DNA of 38,306 nt from Rhodobacterales bacterium (GTDB lineage Bacteria; Pseudomonadota; Alphaproteobacteria; Rhodobacterales; Rhodobacteraceae). Numbering within the stretch: the first letter of the stretch is position 1; each line of letters starts with the position of its first letter. The stretch spans positions 1 to 38,306 of the forward strand of contig JAACUH010000079.1 of assembly GCA_009993005.1 (NCBI GenBank), in the 5' to 3' direction. Below are positions 1 to 7,487 of the stretch, piece by piece. Both the position numbers and the translations under genes were made by a program. The notes beneath the pieces are model-generated. The model made no database searches and was not told the origin of the DNA. It saw nothing but the letters and a program-made list of their open reading frames with translations.

Positions 1-24
1 AGGGCACAGGTCAGGGCACAGGTC
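1..24 (+). repeat. 12-bp tandem repeat inside trpS
   Basis: AGGGCACAGGTC occurs twice in a row (1-12, 13-24) and is followed by AGG. It is in frame and encodes GTGQ twice. The window starts inside it, so the copy number may be higher. Confidence 0.8.
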
Positions 25-944
25 AGGAAACGGGGCCGGAGACGATCTTCTGCGTGGTCGATCTGCATGCCATCACCGTCTGGCAGGACCCGGCAGAGCT
101 GCGCCACGCCACGCGCGAGGTGGCGGCGGGCTATCTGGCCGCGGGCATCGACCCGGCGCAATCCATCCTGTTCAACCAGAGCCAGGTCAGCCAGCACGCA
201 GAGCTTGGCTGGATCTTCAACTGCGTGGCGCGCGTCGGCTGGATGAACCGGATGACCCAGTTCAAGGACAAGGCCGGCAGCAATGCCGAAAAGGTCAGCC
301 TCGGCCTTTACGCCTACCCCTCGCTGATGGCGGCCGACATCCTTGTCTATCACGCGACCCATGTGCCGGTGGGCGAGGACCAGAAACAGCATGTGGAGCT
401 GACACGCGACATCGCGGCCAAGTTCAACCATGACTACAAGGTCGATTTCTTCCCCCTCACCACCCCGGTGATCGAAGGGCCGGCCACCCGCGTCATGAAC
501 CTGCGCGACGGCACCAAGAAGATGTCGAAATCGGGCGAGAGCGACATGGAGCGCATCAACATGCTCGACGATGCCGACACCATCGCGAAAAAGTTCCAGA
601 AGGCCCGCACCGACCCTGCGCCGCTGCCCGACACGCTCGACGGGCTCGCCGGCCGGGCCGAGGCGCGCAATCTGGTGGATATCTACGCGGCGCTGGCCGA
701 AATGACGCCCGAGGCGGTGGTGGCCGACTATGCCGGCGCGGGCTGGGGCCGCTTCAAACCCGCGCTGGCCGACCTCGCGGTGGCGAAACTCGCGCCGATC
801 AGCACCGAGATGGCGCGCCTGCTGGCCGACCCGGCCGAGATCGACCGCGTGCTGGCGCAAGGGGCCGAGCGCGCCCGCGCCATCGCCGCGCCGATCCTGG
901 CGCGGACCTATGACATCGTGGGGATGCTGGCGCCGCAACGCTGA
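1..944 (+). CDS. trpS: Tryptophanyl-tRNA synthetase, 5' end missing
   Basis: Class I aminoacyl-tRNA synthetase that charges tRNA-Trp with tryptophan in the cytoplasm. The frame is open from base 3 and the N-terminal part with the TIGN-type nucleotide motif lies upstream of the window. Visible family landmarks are VVDLHAITV, a GVDP-like GIDP, MTQFKDK, the [17 protein letters not shown] block and the KMSKS loop (KKMSKSGES), so the ATP-binding loop is intact. The C-terminal helical region ends at TGA 942-944. The first visible residues are a GTGQ-GTGQ duplication encoded by a 12-bp tandem repeat, just before the conserved ETIFCVVD strand. This is an unusual insertion in an otherwise normal protein. 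No other family fits. The identity is certain, the true start is not visible. Confidence 0.97.
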   Translation, partial: GTGQGTGQETGPETIFCVVDLHAITVWQDPAELRHATREVAAGYLAAGIDPAQSILFNQSQVSQHAELGWIFNCVARVGWMNRMTQFKDKAGSNAEKVSLGLYAYPSLMAADILVYHATHVPVGEDQKQHVELTRDIAAKFNHDYKVDFFPLTTPVIEGPATRVMNLRDGTKKMSKSGESDMERINMLDDADTIAKKFQKARTDPAPLPDTLDGLAGRAEARNLVDIYAALAEMTPEAVVADYAGAGWGRFKPALADLAVAKLAPISTEMARLLADPAEIDRVLAQGAERARAIAAPILARTYDIVGMLAPQR

Positions 945-981
945 AACCGGGTGCCGAAACCAGACGCCGAAACCAGAAGCG
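943..981 (+). repeat. 13-bp repeat, three imperfect copies at the trpS stop codon
   Basis: Three 13-base units that begin GAAACC follow each other (943-955, 956-968, 969-981). The first overlaps the trpS stop codon. The units differ at a few positions. It looks like a slippage-type duplication and no function is evident. Confidence 0.6.
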
Positions 982-1099
982 GACCGGGGGACCGGACCCG
1001 GCATGCGGCGTGCGGCATCGCACAGGAGGCGTGAACAAATGGCCGTATCCTTTGGCCGGGTGGCGAGGCTAGACTGTTGCGGTCTGAGGAGAGTGGACC

Positions 1100-1582
1100 A
1101 TGACCGACCTTGCCCCCCCCGCCACGCGTATCGGCCATGTCCACCTGCGGGTGGCCGACCTTGACCGTGCCATCGCCTTTTATGCCGATGTGCTGGGGTT
1201 CACGCTGACGCAGCGCTACGGCCCGCAGGCGGCGTTTCTCGCGGCGGGGGATTATCACCACCACATCGGGCTCAACACCTGGGAGAGCCTTGGCGCCACG
1301 CCGCCGCCGCCGGGGCATACCGGTCTTTATCATACCGCGTTCCTTTACCCCGACCGTCGGTCGCTGGCGCAGGTGCTGGCGCGGGTGATCGACGCGGGGA
1401 TCGCCATCGACGGCGCGGCCGATCATGGGGTGAGCGAGGCGATCTATCTGCGCGACCCGGACCAGAACGGGGTCGAGCTCTACCGTGACCGGCCCGCGGC
1501 AGAGTGGCCGCGTGACGCGCAGGGCCGGTTGCAGATGGTCAACGCGCGCCTGGACCTGACCGTCCTTCTGGCCGAGGCGTAA
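1100..1582 (+). CDS. VOC-fold (glyoxalase/extradiol dioxygenase-like) protein
   Basis: A 160-residue protein of the vicinal oxygen chelate superfamily. The N-terminal module starts with GHVHLRVADLDRAIAFYADVLGF, the usual beta-alpha-beta opening. Candidate metal ligands are the His of HVHL, a His in the HHHIGLNTW strand and the Glu of NGVELYRD, which is the pattern of the CatE-like branch (catechol-2,3-dioxygenase-like, YwbC/glyoxalase-like). The start at 1100 is supported by GAGGAG about ten bases upstream. It is flanked by trpS and an aminotransferase on the same strand with gaps over 150 bases, so it is probably a separate unit. The substrate cannot be told from sequence. It could be a lyase, isomerase or dioxygenase. 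Confidence 0.85.
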   Translation: MTDLAPPATRIGHVHLRVADLDRAIAFYADVLGFTLTQRYGPQAAFLAAGDYHHHIGLNTWESLGATPPPPGHTGLYHTAFLYPDRRSLAQVLARVIDAGIAIDGAADHGVSEAIYLRDPDQNGVELYRDRPAAEWPRDAQGRLQMVNARLDLTVLLAEA

Positions 1583-1719
1583 CCGCAGGCCCGCGTCACA
1601 AAATGGAATCCGAATCGACCGATGGTCTGGGTATCCGGGGGTCTGTCCGTCCTTCCGGTCTTCTCGCCCAGGCCCCCCCGGCCCGGGCGCCATCGGCCCC
1701 GTCCCGGTCGGTGTATCTT

Positions 1720-1754
1720 GCGCATCCGGGTTACCCCGCCCGGATGCGCTTTTT
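1720..1754 (+). terminator. Rho-independent terminator after the VOC gene
   Basis: A perfect 11-bp stem, GCGCATCCGGG (1720-1730) with CCCGGATGCGC (1739-1749), has an 8-base loop and is followed directly by TTTTT (1750-1754). It lies about 140 bases after the VOC stop and 60 bases before the aminotransferase start. Confidence 0.85.
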
Positions 1755-1815
1755 CGCTCTCGCCATGCCGGGCACGGTGGCATAGCCTTGCCATCGTCCC
1801 AGATGGAGTGACGCG

Positions 1816-2679
1816 ATGGCCACCGGCACCAATATCCGCACATGGTTCGAAGGCCGCTGGCACGACGGCGACCTGCCCGTGATGAAGGCGGGCGATCACG
1901 GATCGTGGCTGGGCACCACCGTGTTCGACGGGGCGCGGTATTTCGACGGTCTGGCGCCCGACCTCGACGCGCATTGCGCGCGCGTCAACCGGTCGGCCAG
2001 CGCGCTGATGATCACGCCGACGGTGGAGACCGATGCGATGGTGGCGACCATCCGCGAGGGGCTTGCGGCCTATCCCGCCGACGCGGCCGTCTATATCCGC
2101 CCGATGTACTGGGCGCTCGAAGGCGGTGACCTCGGCATCGTGCCCAGGCCCGGCGCAACCGGCTTTGCCATCTGCCTCGAGCAGATCCCGATGGCGGCGC
2201 CCGATACCGCGACGACCCTCACCACCACGCGGTTCCGCCGCCCGGTGATCGAGGATGCGGTGGTGAATGCCAAGGCGGGCTGCCTTTACCCCAACAACGC
2301 GCGGATGCTGGCAGAGGCGCGGGCCAAGGGCTTTGGCAATGCGCTGGTGGCCGACGCGCTGGGCAATGTGGCCGAGACGGCCAGTGCCAATGTGTTCATG
2401 GTGCGCGACGGAGAGGTCTTTACCCCGGTGCCCAACGGCACTTTCCTCGCCGGGATCACGCGCGCGCGCCACATCGCCAACCTCGCGGCCGAGGGCGTGC
2501 GGGTGCATGAAACCGTTCTGAGCTTTGACGATTTCCGCGCCGCGGACGAGGTGTTCCTGTCGGGCAACATGATGAAGGTGACGCCCGTCGCGGCCTTTGA
2601 CGACCGCCGCTACCCGGTCGGCCCGGTCACGCGACGGGTGCGCGACCTGTACTGGGACTGGGCGGCCAGCACGAAGTGA
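1816..2679 (+). CDS. ilvE: Class IV aminotransferase, branched-chain type
   Basis: PLP-dependent aminotransferase of fold type IV, 287 residues. The expected product is a branched-chain amino acid aminotransferase, which transfers amino groups between 2-oxoglutarate and Leu, Ile or Val. Landmarks are the N-terminal GTTVFDGARYFDG, the VYIRPMYW strand matching the AYIRPL region of IlvE, the Schiff-base lysine K153 in VVNAKAGCLYPNN, and the GNVAETASANVFMV motif that binds the PLP phosphate. A weak GGAG-like site lies upstream of ATG 1816. The universal stress gene follows 54 bases later and may be co-transcribed. D-amino acid and (R)-amine transaminases share the fold, so the specificity is inferred from overall similarity to IlvE. 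Confidence 0.85.
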   Translation: MATGTNIRTWFEGRWHDGDLPVMKAGDHGSWLGTTVFDGARYFDGLAPDLDAHCARVNRSASALMITPTVETDAMVATIREGLAAYPADAAVYIRPMYWALEGGDLGIVPRPGATGFAICLEQIPMAAPDTATTLTTTRFRRPVIEDAVVNAKAGCLYPNNARMLAEARAKGFGNALVADALGNVAETASANVFMVRDGEVFTPVPNGTFLAGITRARHIANLAAEGVRVHETVLSFDDFRAADEVFLSGNMMKVTPVAAFDDRRYPVGPVTRRVRDLYWDWAASTK

Positions 2680-2733
2680 TTGCCCCGATCAGCCCGTTGC
2701 GCCAATATCCGCGGCGGGACAAGGGAGACCCCG

Positions 2734-3189
2734 ATGCGCAAGTTTCTCGTGGTGCTGGACGACAGCCGCGAATGCCTCAACGCCATGCGATTTGCCGCGA
2801 TGCGGGCGGCGCATACCGGCGGAGGGGTGCAGATCCTCTCGGTGATCGCGACGGATGACTTCAACCACTGGGCCGGCGTAGGCGAGATCATGCGGCACGA
2901 GGCGCGCGAGCGTATCGAGGTGCATTTCGAGGTCTTTGCCAAATGGATGCGTGATAAGCAGGGCGTTAACCCCGAACTGGTGATCCGCGAGGGCGAGGTC
3001 GTGACCGAGATCATGGCGCAGATCCGTGAGGACGCGAGCATCGGCGTGCTGGTGCTGGGGGCCGGCACCGACAACAAGGGGCCGGGCCCGATCGTCACGC
3101 AACTGACGCGGCAGGCAGGCAGCCTGCCGATCCCGATCACCATCGTGCCGGGCGACATGTCCAAGGAACGGCTGGAACAGATCACCTGA
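2734..3189 (+). CDS. Universal stress protein (UspA family)
   Basis: A 151-residue single-domain Usp. It begins MRKFLVVLDDSRECLNAMRFA, the typical first strand and helix, and contains VLVLGAGTDNKGPGP, the family's nucleotide-loop region. The loop departs from the strict G-2X-G-9X-G(S/T) signature, so ATP binding is uncertain. ATG 2734 is chosen because AAGGGAGA lies upstream; a longer reading from a TTG at 2680 lacks support. The stop overlaps the next start (TGATG at 3187-3191), so it is translationally coupled to the CPBP protease gene. The role is probably stress adaptation, and the partner is unknown. Confidence 0.88.
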   Translation: MRKFLVVLDDSRECLNAMRFAAMRAAHTGGGVQILSVIATDDFNHWAGVGEIMRHEARERIEVHFEVFAKWMRDKQGVNPELVIREGEVVTEIMAQIREDASIGVLVLGAGTDNKGPGPIVTQLTRQAGSLPIPITIVPGDMSKERLEQIT

Positions 3190-3803
3190 TGGACCGGCCT
3201 CTGACCCTGCTGGCATTGGTCGCGATCCCGTTGCTGGCGGCGGTGTTTTACGGGCTGACGCGGATGCTGGCGCCGATGACGGGCTATGCGCTGGGCCTCG
3301 GCCTCTATTGGGCGCTGCTGGCAACGGCGCTGGCCTGGCGCTGTGACGCGGCTACGTTGCGGGGCTGGCTGGTGGTGCGCTGGCCGGGGGCATGGGTCGG
3401 CACGCTCTGCGTGCTGGCGCCGGCGATCCTGCTGGGGGTGGGCGCGCTGGCGCTCTACGAGGTGCCGCTCGCGGCGGCTGTGCTGGCCTTGGTGGTGCTG
3501 GGCGCGGTGCTCAACGGCACGTTGGAAGAGCTGTTCTGGCGCGGCGCGATCCTGCCGCGCCCCGGACTGCGCGCGGCCATCGCGGCCGTTGTGCTGTTCA
3601 CAGGCTGGCATCTGGCCTTGCTGGCCGCGCAGGGCGTCACCGTCACCGGCGGGCCGCTGGTGCTGCTGGGCGGGGCTGCGGCGCTGGGCATCATCTGGAT
3701 GGCCGCGCGGCTGCGCAGCGGCACCCCGGGCATCGGCATCCTGTCGCATGTCGCGCTCAATCTGGGCGCCTTTGCCGAGCTTGCGGCGCGCAATACAGGC
3801 TGA
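3189..3803 (+). CDS. CPBP-family intramembrane metalloprotease
   Basis: A 204-residue polytopic membrane protein with about six hydrophobic segments. The three motifs of the CPBP (Abi/CAAX prenyl protease 2-like) family can be read: LEELFWRGAI (EExxxR), FTGWHLALL with the second-motif His, and ILSHVALNLGAF with an HxxxN pattern. Family members are putative glutamate/metallo proteases that act within the membrane. Bacterial substrates are mostly unknown. It overlaps the upstream usp gene by one base, so the two are likely made together. A terminator-like hairpin follows at 3827. Confidence 0.85.
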   Translation: MDRPLTLLALVAIPLLAAVFYGLTRMLAPMTGYALGLGLYWALLATALAWRCDAATLRGWLVVRWPGAWVGTLCVLAPAILLGVGALALYEVPLAAAVLALVVLGAVLNGTLEELFWRGAILPRPGLRAAIAAVVLFTGWHLALLAAQGVTVTGGPLVLLGGAAALGIIWMAARLRSGTPGIGILSHVALNLGAFAELAARNTG

Positions 3804-3826
3804 CAGGGCGCGGGCTGCGTGCCTGA

Positions 3827-3846
3827 CTGCCCCTCCGGGCGGTTTT
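3827..3846 (+). terminator. Probable Rho-independent terminator
   Basis: A stem of CTGCCC (3827-3832) with GGGCGG (3837-3842), including one G-T pair, has loop CTCC and is followed by TTTT (3843-3846). It sits 24 bases after the CPBP stop. The stem is short. The rest of the 3804-4132 gap shows no convincing gene. Confidence 0.6.
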
Positions 3847-4021
3847 CACGATCATGTGCGCACACGCCCGGATCATCGGATCGTGACCGGCCGCGCCCGC
3901 TGCGTCATGCCCTGAGGTGCGGCTGGGCAAACCCGGTGTGCAGATGCGCGCAGATCCGGGGGGACGTGGCCGCGCGGCACAAGTCAACCCCGGGACGCGA
4001 TCACAATAATGGTGAAAAGTC

Positions 4022-4042
4022 GTGAAGTTCCAGATACTTCAC
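4022..4042. promoter_or_regulatory. 7-bp inverted repeat upstream of an exported protein
   Basis: GTGAAGT (4022-4028) and ACTTCAC (4036-4042) form a perfect dyad with a 7-base spacer, about 90 bases before the start at 4133. The size suits a dimeric repressor site. No regulator is identified. Confidence 0.4.
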
Positions 4043-4132
4043 TTCTCGCCCCCGGCACCCGATCTGTCTGTCATCGCAGCGGCAATGACGCCGCCAGCGC
4101 CAAAGATAACCAGAACCAGACCGGAGATTACC

Positions 4133-4468
4133 ATGACCAAGATCACGCTCGCTCTCGCCGCCGCTGCCCTGATGGGCACTGCCTCGCTCGCCTCGGCCAG
4201 CATCAACGCCTTTGACTTCAGCCGCACCGTCGCGGCGCAGGACACGCTGTCCATCGGGCTGGTGCGCGCCACCAACACGGGCACCGTCGAAATCTACAAT
4301 GTGCTCGACAGCGACTATGCGAACCTTCTTGGCAGCACAGATGTCAATGCCGGCGCGAACCGCGATGTGCGCGTCAATGTCGGCCTGAAGCCGCTGCAGG
4401 ATGTCGTGGCCGTGCTGCGTGTGAACGGCGAAATCGTCGCGACGCAGCAGCTGTCCGTCGTGCGATAA
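4133..4468 (+). CDS. Small exported protein of unknown function
   Basis: A 111-residue protein with a clear Sec signal peptide: MTKITLALAAAALMGTASLASA, with cleavage expected after ASA and before SINAFDFS. The mature part of about 90 residues has a beta-rich look, with alternating hydrophobics in VGLKPLQDVVAVLRVNGEIVA, and no Cys. I do not recognise the family. ATG 4133 was chosen because GGAG lies 8 bases upstream and the signal peptide starts there; an upstream ATG at 4022 would bury the signal. It is a single-gene unit with an inverted repeat upstream and a strong terminator downstream, so it is probably an independently regulated periplasmic protein. Confidence 0.8.
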   Translation: MTKITLALAAAALMGTASLASASINAFDFSRTVAAQDTLSIGLVRATNTGTVEIYNVLDSDYANLLGSTDVNAGANRDVRVNVGLKPLQDVVAVLRVNGEIVATQQLSVVR

Positions 4469-4490
4469 ACGCACCGCAAGCCAGATCACC

Positions 4491-4525
4491 GGGGCCGGTC
4501 CGCAAGGGCCGGCCCCGCATGTTTT
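4491..4525 (+). terminator. Rho-independent terminator
   Basis: An 11-bp stem (4491-4501 with 4506-4516, one G-T pair) is closed by a GCAA tetraloop and followed by GCATG and TTTT (4522-4525). It lies 22 bases after the exported-protein stop. Confidence 0.8.
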
Positions 4526-4599
4526 AGAACCATTCCAAACCTTGACTCGGGGGCGTTGCGGGCGCATAACAAAAGCCTGACAAAAAAGGTTGGCCGCAG

Positions 4600-5160
4600 A
4601 TGTTCATCCAGACCGAATCCACCCCGAACCCCGCGACGCTCAAGTTCCTGCCGGGGCAGAGCGTGCTTGATGTCGGCACCGCGGATTTTCCGTCGGCCGA
4701 GGCCGCGCAGACCTCGCCGCTGGCCACGCGGATCTTTGCGGCGGGCGGTGTGACGGGTGTGTTCCTGGGCCTCGACTTCATCACCGTGACCAAGGCCGAG
4801 GGCGTGGAATGGGACCATGTGAAACCCGCAATTCTGGGCGCGATCATGGAGCATTACCAATCCGGCAAGCCCGCGATCGAGGGCGCGCAGGCCGCATCGG
4901 GCCATGCCGCGCATAGCGGTGAGGATGCCGCGATCGTCAACCAGATCAAAGAGTTGCTCGACACTCGCGTGCGGCCCGCCGTGGCGCAGGACGGGGGCGA
5001 CATCACATTCCACGGCTTTGACCGGGGCATCGTCTATCTGCATATGCAAGGCGCCTGCGCGGGCTGCCCTTCGTCCACGCTGACGCTCAAGATGGGGATC
5101 GAGAACCTGCTGCGCCACTATATCCCCGAGGTGATCGAGGTCCGCCCTGTCGCGGCCTGA
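4600..5160 (+). CDS. nfuA: Nfu-type iron-sulfur cluster carrier
   Basis: A 186-residue Fe-S scaffold/carrier that passes 4Fe-4S clusters to apoproteins. The N-terminal Nfu domain (about 1-88) starts MFIQTESTPNPATLKFLPG. The C-terminal NifU-like domain (about 110-183) carries the cluster-binding C153-A-G-C156 in GACAGCPSSTLTLKMGIENLL. Length and domain order match alphaproteobacterial Nfu proteins. A weak GG-rich site precedes ATG 4600. The tsaB reading frame runs into its 3' end, so nfuA, tsaB and rimI probably form one transcript. Aconitase or succinate dehydrogenase (encoded further on) are plausible clients, which is inference only. Confidence 0.95.
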   Translation: MFIQTESTPNPATLKFLPGQSVLDVGTADFPSAEAAQTSPLATRIFAAGGVTGVFLGLDFITVTKAEGVEWDHVKPAILGAIMEHYQSGKPAIEGAQAASGHAAHSGEDAAIVNQIKELLDTRVRPAVAQDGGDITFHGFDRGIVYLHMQGACAGCPSSTLTLKMGIENLLRHYIPEVIEVRPVAA

Positions 5161-5788
5161 CCTGATCCTCGCCTTTGACACTTCGGCCGCGCATTGTGCG
5201 GCCGTTTTGCTGTCGGGCGACCGGGTGCTGGCCACCCGTGTCGATCCGATGGCCAAGGGGCAGGCCGAACACCTGATGGGCCTGCTGGAGGCGATGCTGG
5301 CCGGCGCGGGCCATGGCTGGCGCGACCTTGCCGCGCTGGGCGTGGGCACAGGGCCGGGCAATTTCACCGGCATCCGCATCGCGGTCGCGGCGGCGCGGGG
5401 GCTGGCGCTGGGGCTGGGCATTCCGGCAGTGGGCGTGAACGGGTTCGACGCGGCGGCGTGGGGCCTGCCGCGGCCGCTGACTGTCCGCCTGCCCGCGCCG
5501 CGCGGCATGGCCTATGCGCAGCGCCTGACCGACGCGGGGGCCGAGGCGCCGCAGGTCATCGAGGATGCCACCGCCGCAACGCCCGACCCCAAAGCGCCCG
5601 ACCTCATAGCGCCCGACCTCATAGCGCCCGACCTCATAGCGACCGACGCCGCAGCGCTGGTGACCGCCATCGCCCGCATCGCCGCCGCGCGCTGGCGTGA
5701 CCCCGCCCTGCCCCGGCCTGCACCGCTCTATGTCCGCAGCGCGGACGCCGCCCCGTCGCGCGACCCCGCGCCAGTGATCCTGCCGTGA
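5147..5788 (+). CDS. tsaB: tRNA threonylcarbamoyladenosine protein TsaB
   Basis: TsaB is the ASKHA-fold partner of TsaD in making the t6A modification at position 37 of ANN-decoding tRNAs. The N-terminal LILAFDTSAAHCAAVLLSG and the GTGPGNFTGIRIAVAAARGLALG segment are diagnostic. The start is odd: the frame opens after a stop at 5132-5134, and no ATG, GTG or TTG occurs before the conserved AFDTS strand. CTG 5147, with GAGG six bases upstream (5137-5140), is the best candidate and overlaps nfuA by 14 bases. The first canonical-type start, TTG 5207, would delete the first strand. The C-terminal third carries a 15-bp repeat encoding APDLI. The stop overlaps rimI. Confidence 0.88.
   Translation: MSRPDLILAFDTSAAHCAAVLLSGDRVLATRVDPMAKGQAEHLMGLLEAMLAGAGHGWRDLAALGVGTGPGNFTGIRIAVAAARGLALGLGIPAVGVNGFDAAAWGLPRPLTVRLPAPRGMAYAQRLTDAGAEAPQVIEDATAATPDPKAPDLIAPDLIAPDLIATDAAALVTAIARIAAARWRDPALPRPAPLYVRSADAAPSRDPAPVILP
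5579..5653 (+). repeat. 15-bp in-frame tandem repeat in tsaB
   Basis: Three identical units GCGCCCGACCTCATA (5594-5608, 5609-5623, 5624-5638) are flanked by one diverged unit on each side (5579-5593, 5639-5653). They encode APDLI three times in a surface-like linker. The unit length keeps the frame. Confidence 0.9.
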
Positions 5789-6204
5789 CGCCCGCGGCGC
5801 TGGCGGCGCTGCATGCGCAGGCGTTCGACGCCACCCGCCCCTGGTCCGAGGCCGAATTCGCAGCCCTGCTCACCGCCGCCGGCACGATCCTGACAGGCGA
5901 CACCCGCGCCTTTGTGCTGGGCCGCGTCACGCTGGACGAGGCCGAGGTGCTGACCCTCGCCACCGCTCCCGCATACCGCCGTCAGGGTCTCGCCCGCGCG
6001 GCGCTGGCCGCTTTCGAGGCGGCAGCGCAGGCGCGCGGCGCGACTACCGTCTTTCTCGAGGTGGCCGAGGACAACGCCCCCGCGCGCGCGCTTTATGCCG
6101 CGCAGGGCTATGCGCCGGCGGGGCGGCGGCCGGGTTACTACGCAACCGGAACGGGAACACCGGTCGCGGCGCTGGTTCTGCGCAAGACGCTGGCGCCGAT
6201 CTGA
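5785..6204 (+). CDS. rimI: GNAT acetyltransferase, RimI-like
   Basis: A 139-residue GNAT-family N-acetyltransferase. The acetyl-CoA loop is VLTLATAPAYRRQGLARAAL, and the C-terminal core is FLEVAEDNAPARALYAAQGY followed by AGRRPGYY, which is typical of RimI (Nalpha-acetylation of ribosomal protein S18 in E. coli). It starts at GTG 5785, overlapping the tsaB stop by four bases (GTGA), so the two genes are translationally coupled. The tsaB-rimI pair is a very common bacterial arrangement and supports the name. The true substrate in this organism may differ from S18. Confidence 0.88.
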   Translation: MTPAALAALHAQAFDATRPWSEAEFAALLTAAGTILTGDTRAFVLGRVTLDEAEVLTLATAPAYRRQGLARAALAAFEAAAQARGATTVFLEVAEDNAPARALYAAQGYAPAGRRPGYYATGTGTPVAALVLRKTLAPI

Positions 6205-6223
6205 CCCTGCGTCATGTGCCCAG

Positions 6224-6253
6224 GCGGCAGGCAGATGCCCTGCCTGATGCCGC
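6224..6253 (+). terminator. Possible terminator stem-loop after rimI
   Basis: Nested arms GCGGCA/TGCCGC (6224-6229, 6248-6253) and GGCA/TGCC (6230-6233, 6241-6244) can fold 20 bases after the rimI stop. No T-run follows directly, so termination is only possible. Confidence 0.4.
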
Positions 6254-6282
6254 AAGACCCCCATTTTCCCCGCAAAAACCTG

Positions 6283-6312
6283 TTGACCCTAGGCGCGGCG
6301 CAAGGCCTTATT
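6283..6312 (+). promoter_or_regulatory. Possible sigma-70 promoter of the BMP gene
   Basis: TTGACC (6283-6288) and CTTATT (6307-6312) are 18 bases apart, about 95 bases before the binding-protein start. The match is partial and was judged by eye. Confidence 0.35.
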
Positions 6313-6405
6313 TGCCGATGATCCGACACGGATCGGCTCGCGATACGGGGCGCGCGGCGGGCAACAGCCGGCCAGCCTCCAAAAACCAGAACCTGGGAGA
6401 ACACA

Positions 6406-7401
6406 ATGACCCTCATGACCAGACTTTTCGGCGCCTCGGCTGCCCTGGCGCTTTCTGCCGGTGCCGCGCTGGCCGATCCCGCCATCATCTTTGACCTTGG
6501 TGGCAAGTTCGACAAGTCGTTCAACGAATCCGCCTTCAACGGCGCGCAGCGTTGGGCCGACGAGACCGGCGGCAGCTTTGCCGAGGTCGAGCTTCAGTCC
6601 GATGCCCAGCGCGAACAGGCGCTGCGCCGCTTTGCCGAGGCCGGCAACAACCCCATCGTGATGGCCGGTTTCGCCTTTGCCACCGCGCTGGAAGAGGTCG
6701 CCGCCGACTATCCCGACACCAAGTTCGTGATCATCGACATGGTCGTCGATCAGCCCAATGTCCGGTCGATCGTGTTCAGCGAAGAGCAGGGGTCCTACCT
6801 TGTCGGTATGCTGGCCGCGATGGCCTCTGACTCGCAGACCGTCGGCTTTATCGGCGGGATGGACATTCCGCTGATCCGCAACTTTGCCTGCGGCTATGCC
6901 CAGGGCGTCAAGGCGGTGAACCCCGATGCCACCGTCATCACCAACATGACCGGCACCACGCCTGCCGCCTGGAATGACCCGGTCAAGGGCTCGGAGCTGA
7001 CGCTGGCGCAGATCAGCCAGGGCGCGGACGTGGTCTATGCCGCTGCCGGCGGCACCGGCGTGGGCGTGCTGCAGACCGCCGCCGACAAGGACATCCTGTC
7101 GATCGGCGTGGACAGCAACCAGAACTACCTGCACCCGGGCGAAGTGCTCACCTCGATGCTCAAGCGCGTGGACAATGCCGTCTATGACGCCTTCACCGCT
7201 GGCGACATGGTCGAAACCGGCTTCAACGTCATGGGTCTGGCCAATGGCGGCGTGGGCTTTGCGCTCGACGAGAACAATGCAGAGCTGATCACGCCCGAAA
7301 TGCTGGCGGCGGTCGAGGTTGCCTCGGCCGGGATCATCGACGGCTCGATCACGGTGCACAACTACAACTCGGACGAATCCTGCCCGGTGCATCAGTTCTG
7401 A
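6406..7401 (+). CDS. BMP-family ABC transporter substrate-binding protein
   Basis: A 331-residue periplasmic binding protein of the BMP (basic membrane protein, PnrA-like) family, which binds purine nucleosides in characterised members. A Sec signal peptide ends near ALA-DPAIIFDLGG. The mature start, IIFDLGGKFDKSFNESAFNGAQRW, matches the family's GGxxDxSFN opening. Later landmarks are GMLAAMASDSQTVGFIGGMDIP and VYAAAGGTGVGVLQTAADK. GGGAGA precedes ATG 6406; an ATG nine bases downstream is an alternative. It is followed by a hairpin and then the cognate ATPase and two permeases, the full nucleoside-importer order. Ligand specificity is inferred from family. Confidence 0.92.
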   Translation: MTLMTRLFGASAALALSAGAALADPAIIFDLGGKFDKSFNESAFNGAQRWADETGGSFAEVELQSDAQREQALRRFAEAGNNPIVMAGFAFATALEEVAADYPDTKFVIIDMVVDQPNVRSIVFSEEQGSYLVGMLAAMASDSQTVGFIGGMDIPLIRNFACGYAQGVKAVNPDATVITNMTGTTPAAWNDPVKGSELTLAQISQGADVVYAAAGGTGVGVLQTAADKDILSIGVDSNQNYLHPGEVLTSMLKRVDNAVYDAFTAGDMVETGFNVMGLANGGVGFALDENNAELITPEMLAAVEVASAGIIDGSITVHNYNSDESCPVHQF

Positions 7402-7430
7402 TCGCCATCCGACAGAGATGACCAAACGGG

Positions 7431-7463
7431 GGGCCGCGCCATGACCACGGCGCGGCCCTCTTT
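7431..7463 (+). terminator. Intra-operon hairpin between binding protein and ATPase
   Basis: A perfect 10-bp stem GGGCCGCGCC (7431-7440) with GGCGCGGCCC (7449-7458), 8-base loop, then TCTTT. It probably acts as a partial terminator or 3' stabiliser that keeps the binding protein more abundant than the membrane complex. Confidence 0.7.
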
Positions 7464-7487
7464 ACTCAGACAGACAGCGGTGCGCCG

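Noticed and set aside
5594-5638. Repeat array as CRISPR or attachment site
   Set aside because: Three direct 15-mers without spacers inside tsaB, a coding tandem repeat.
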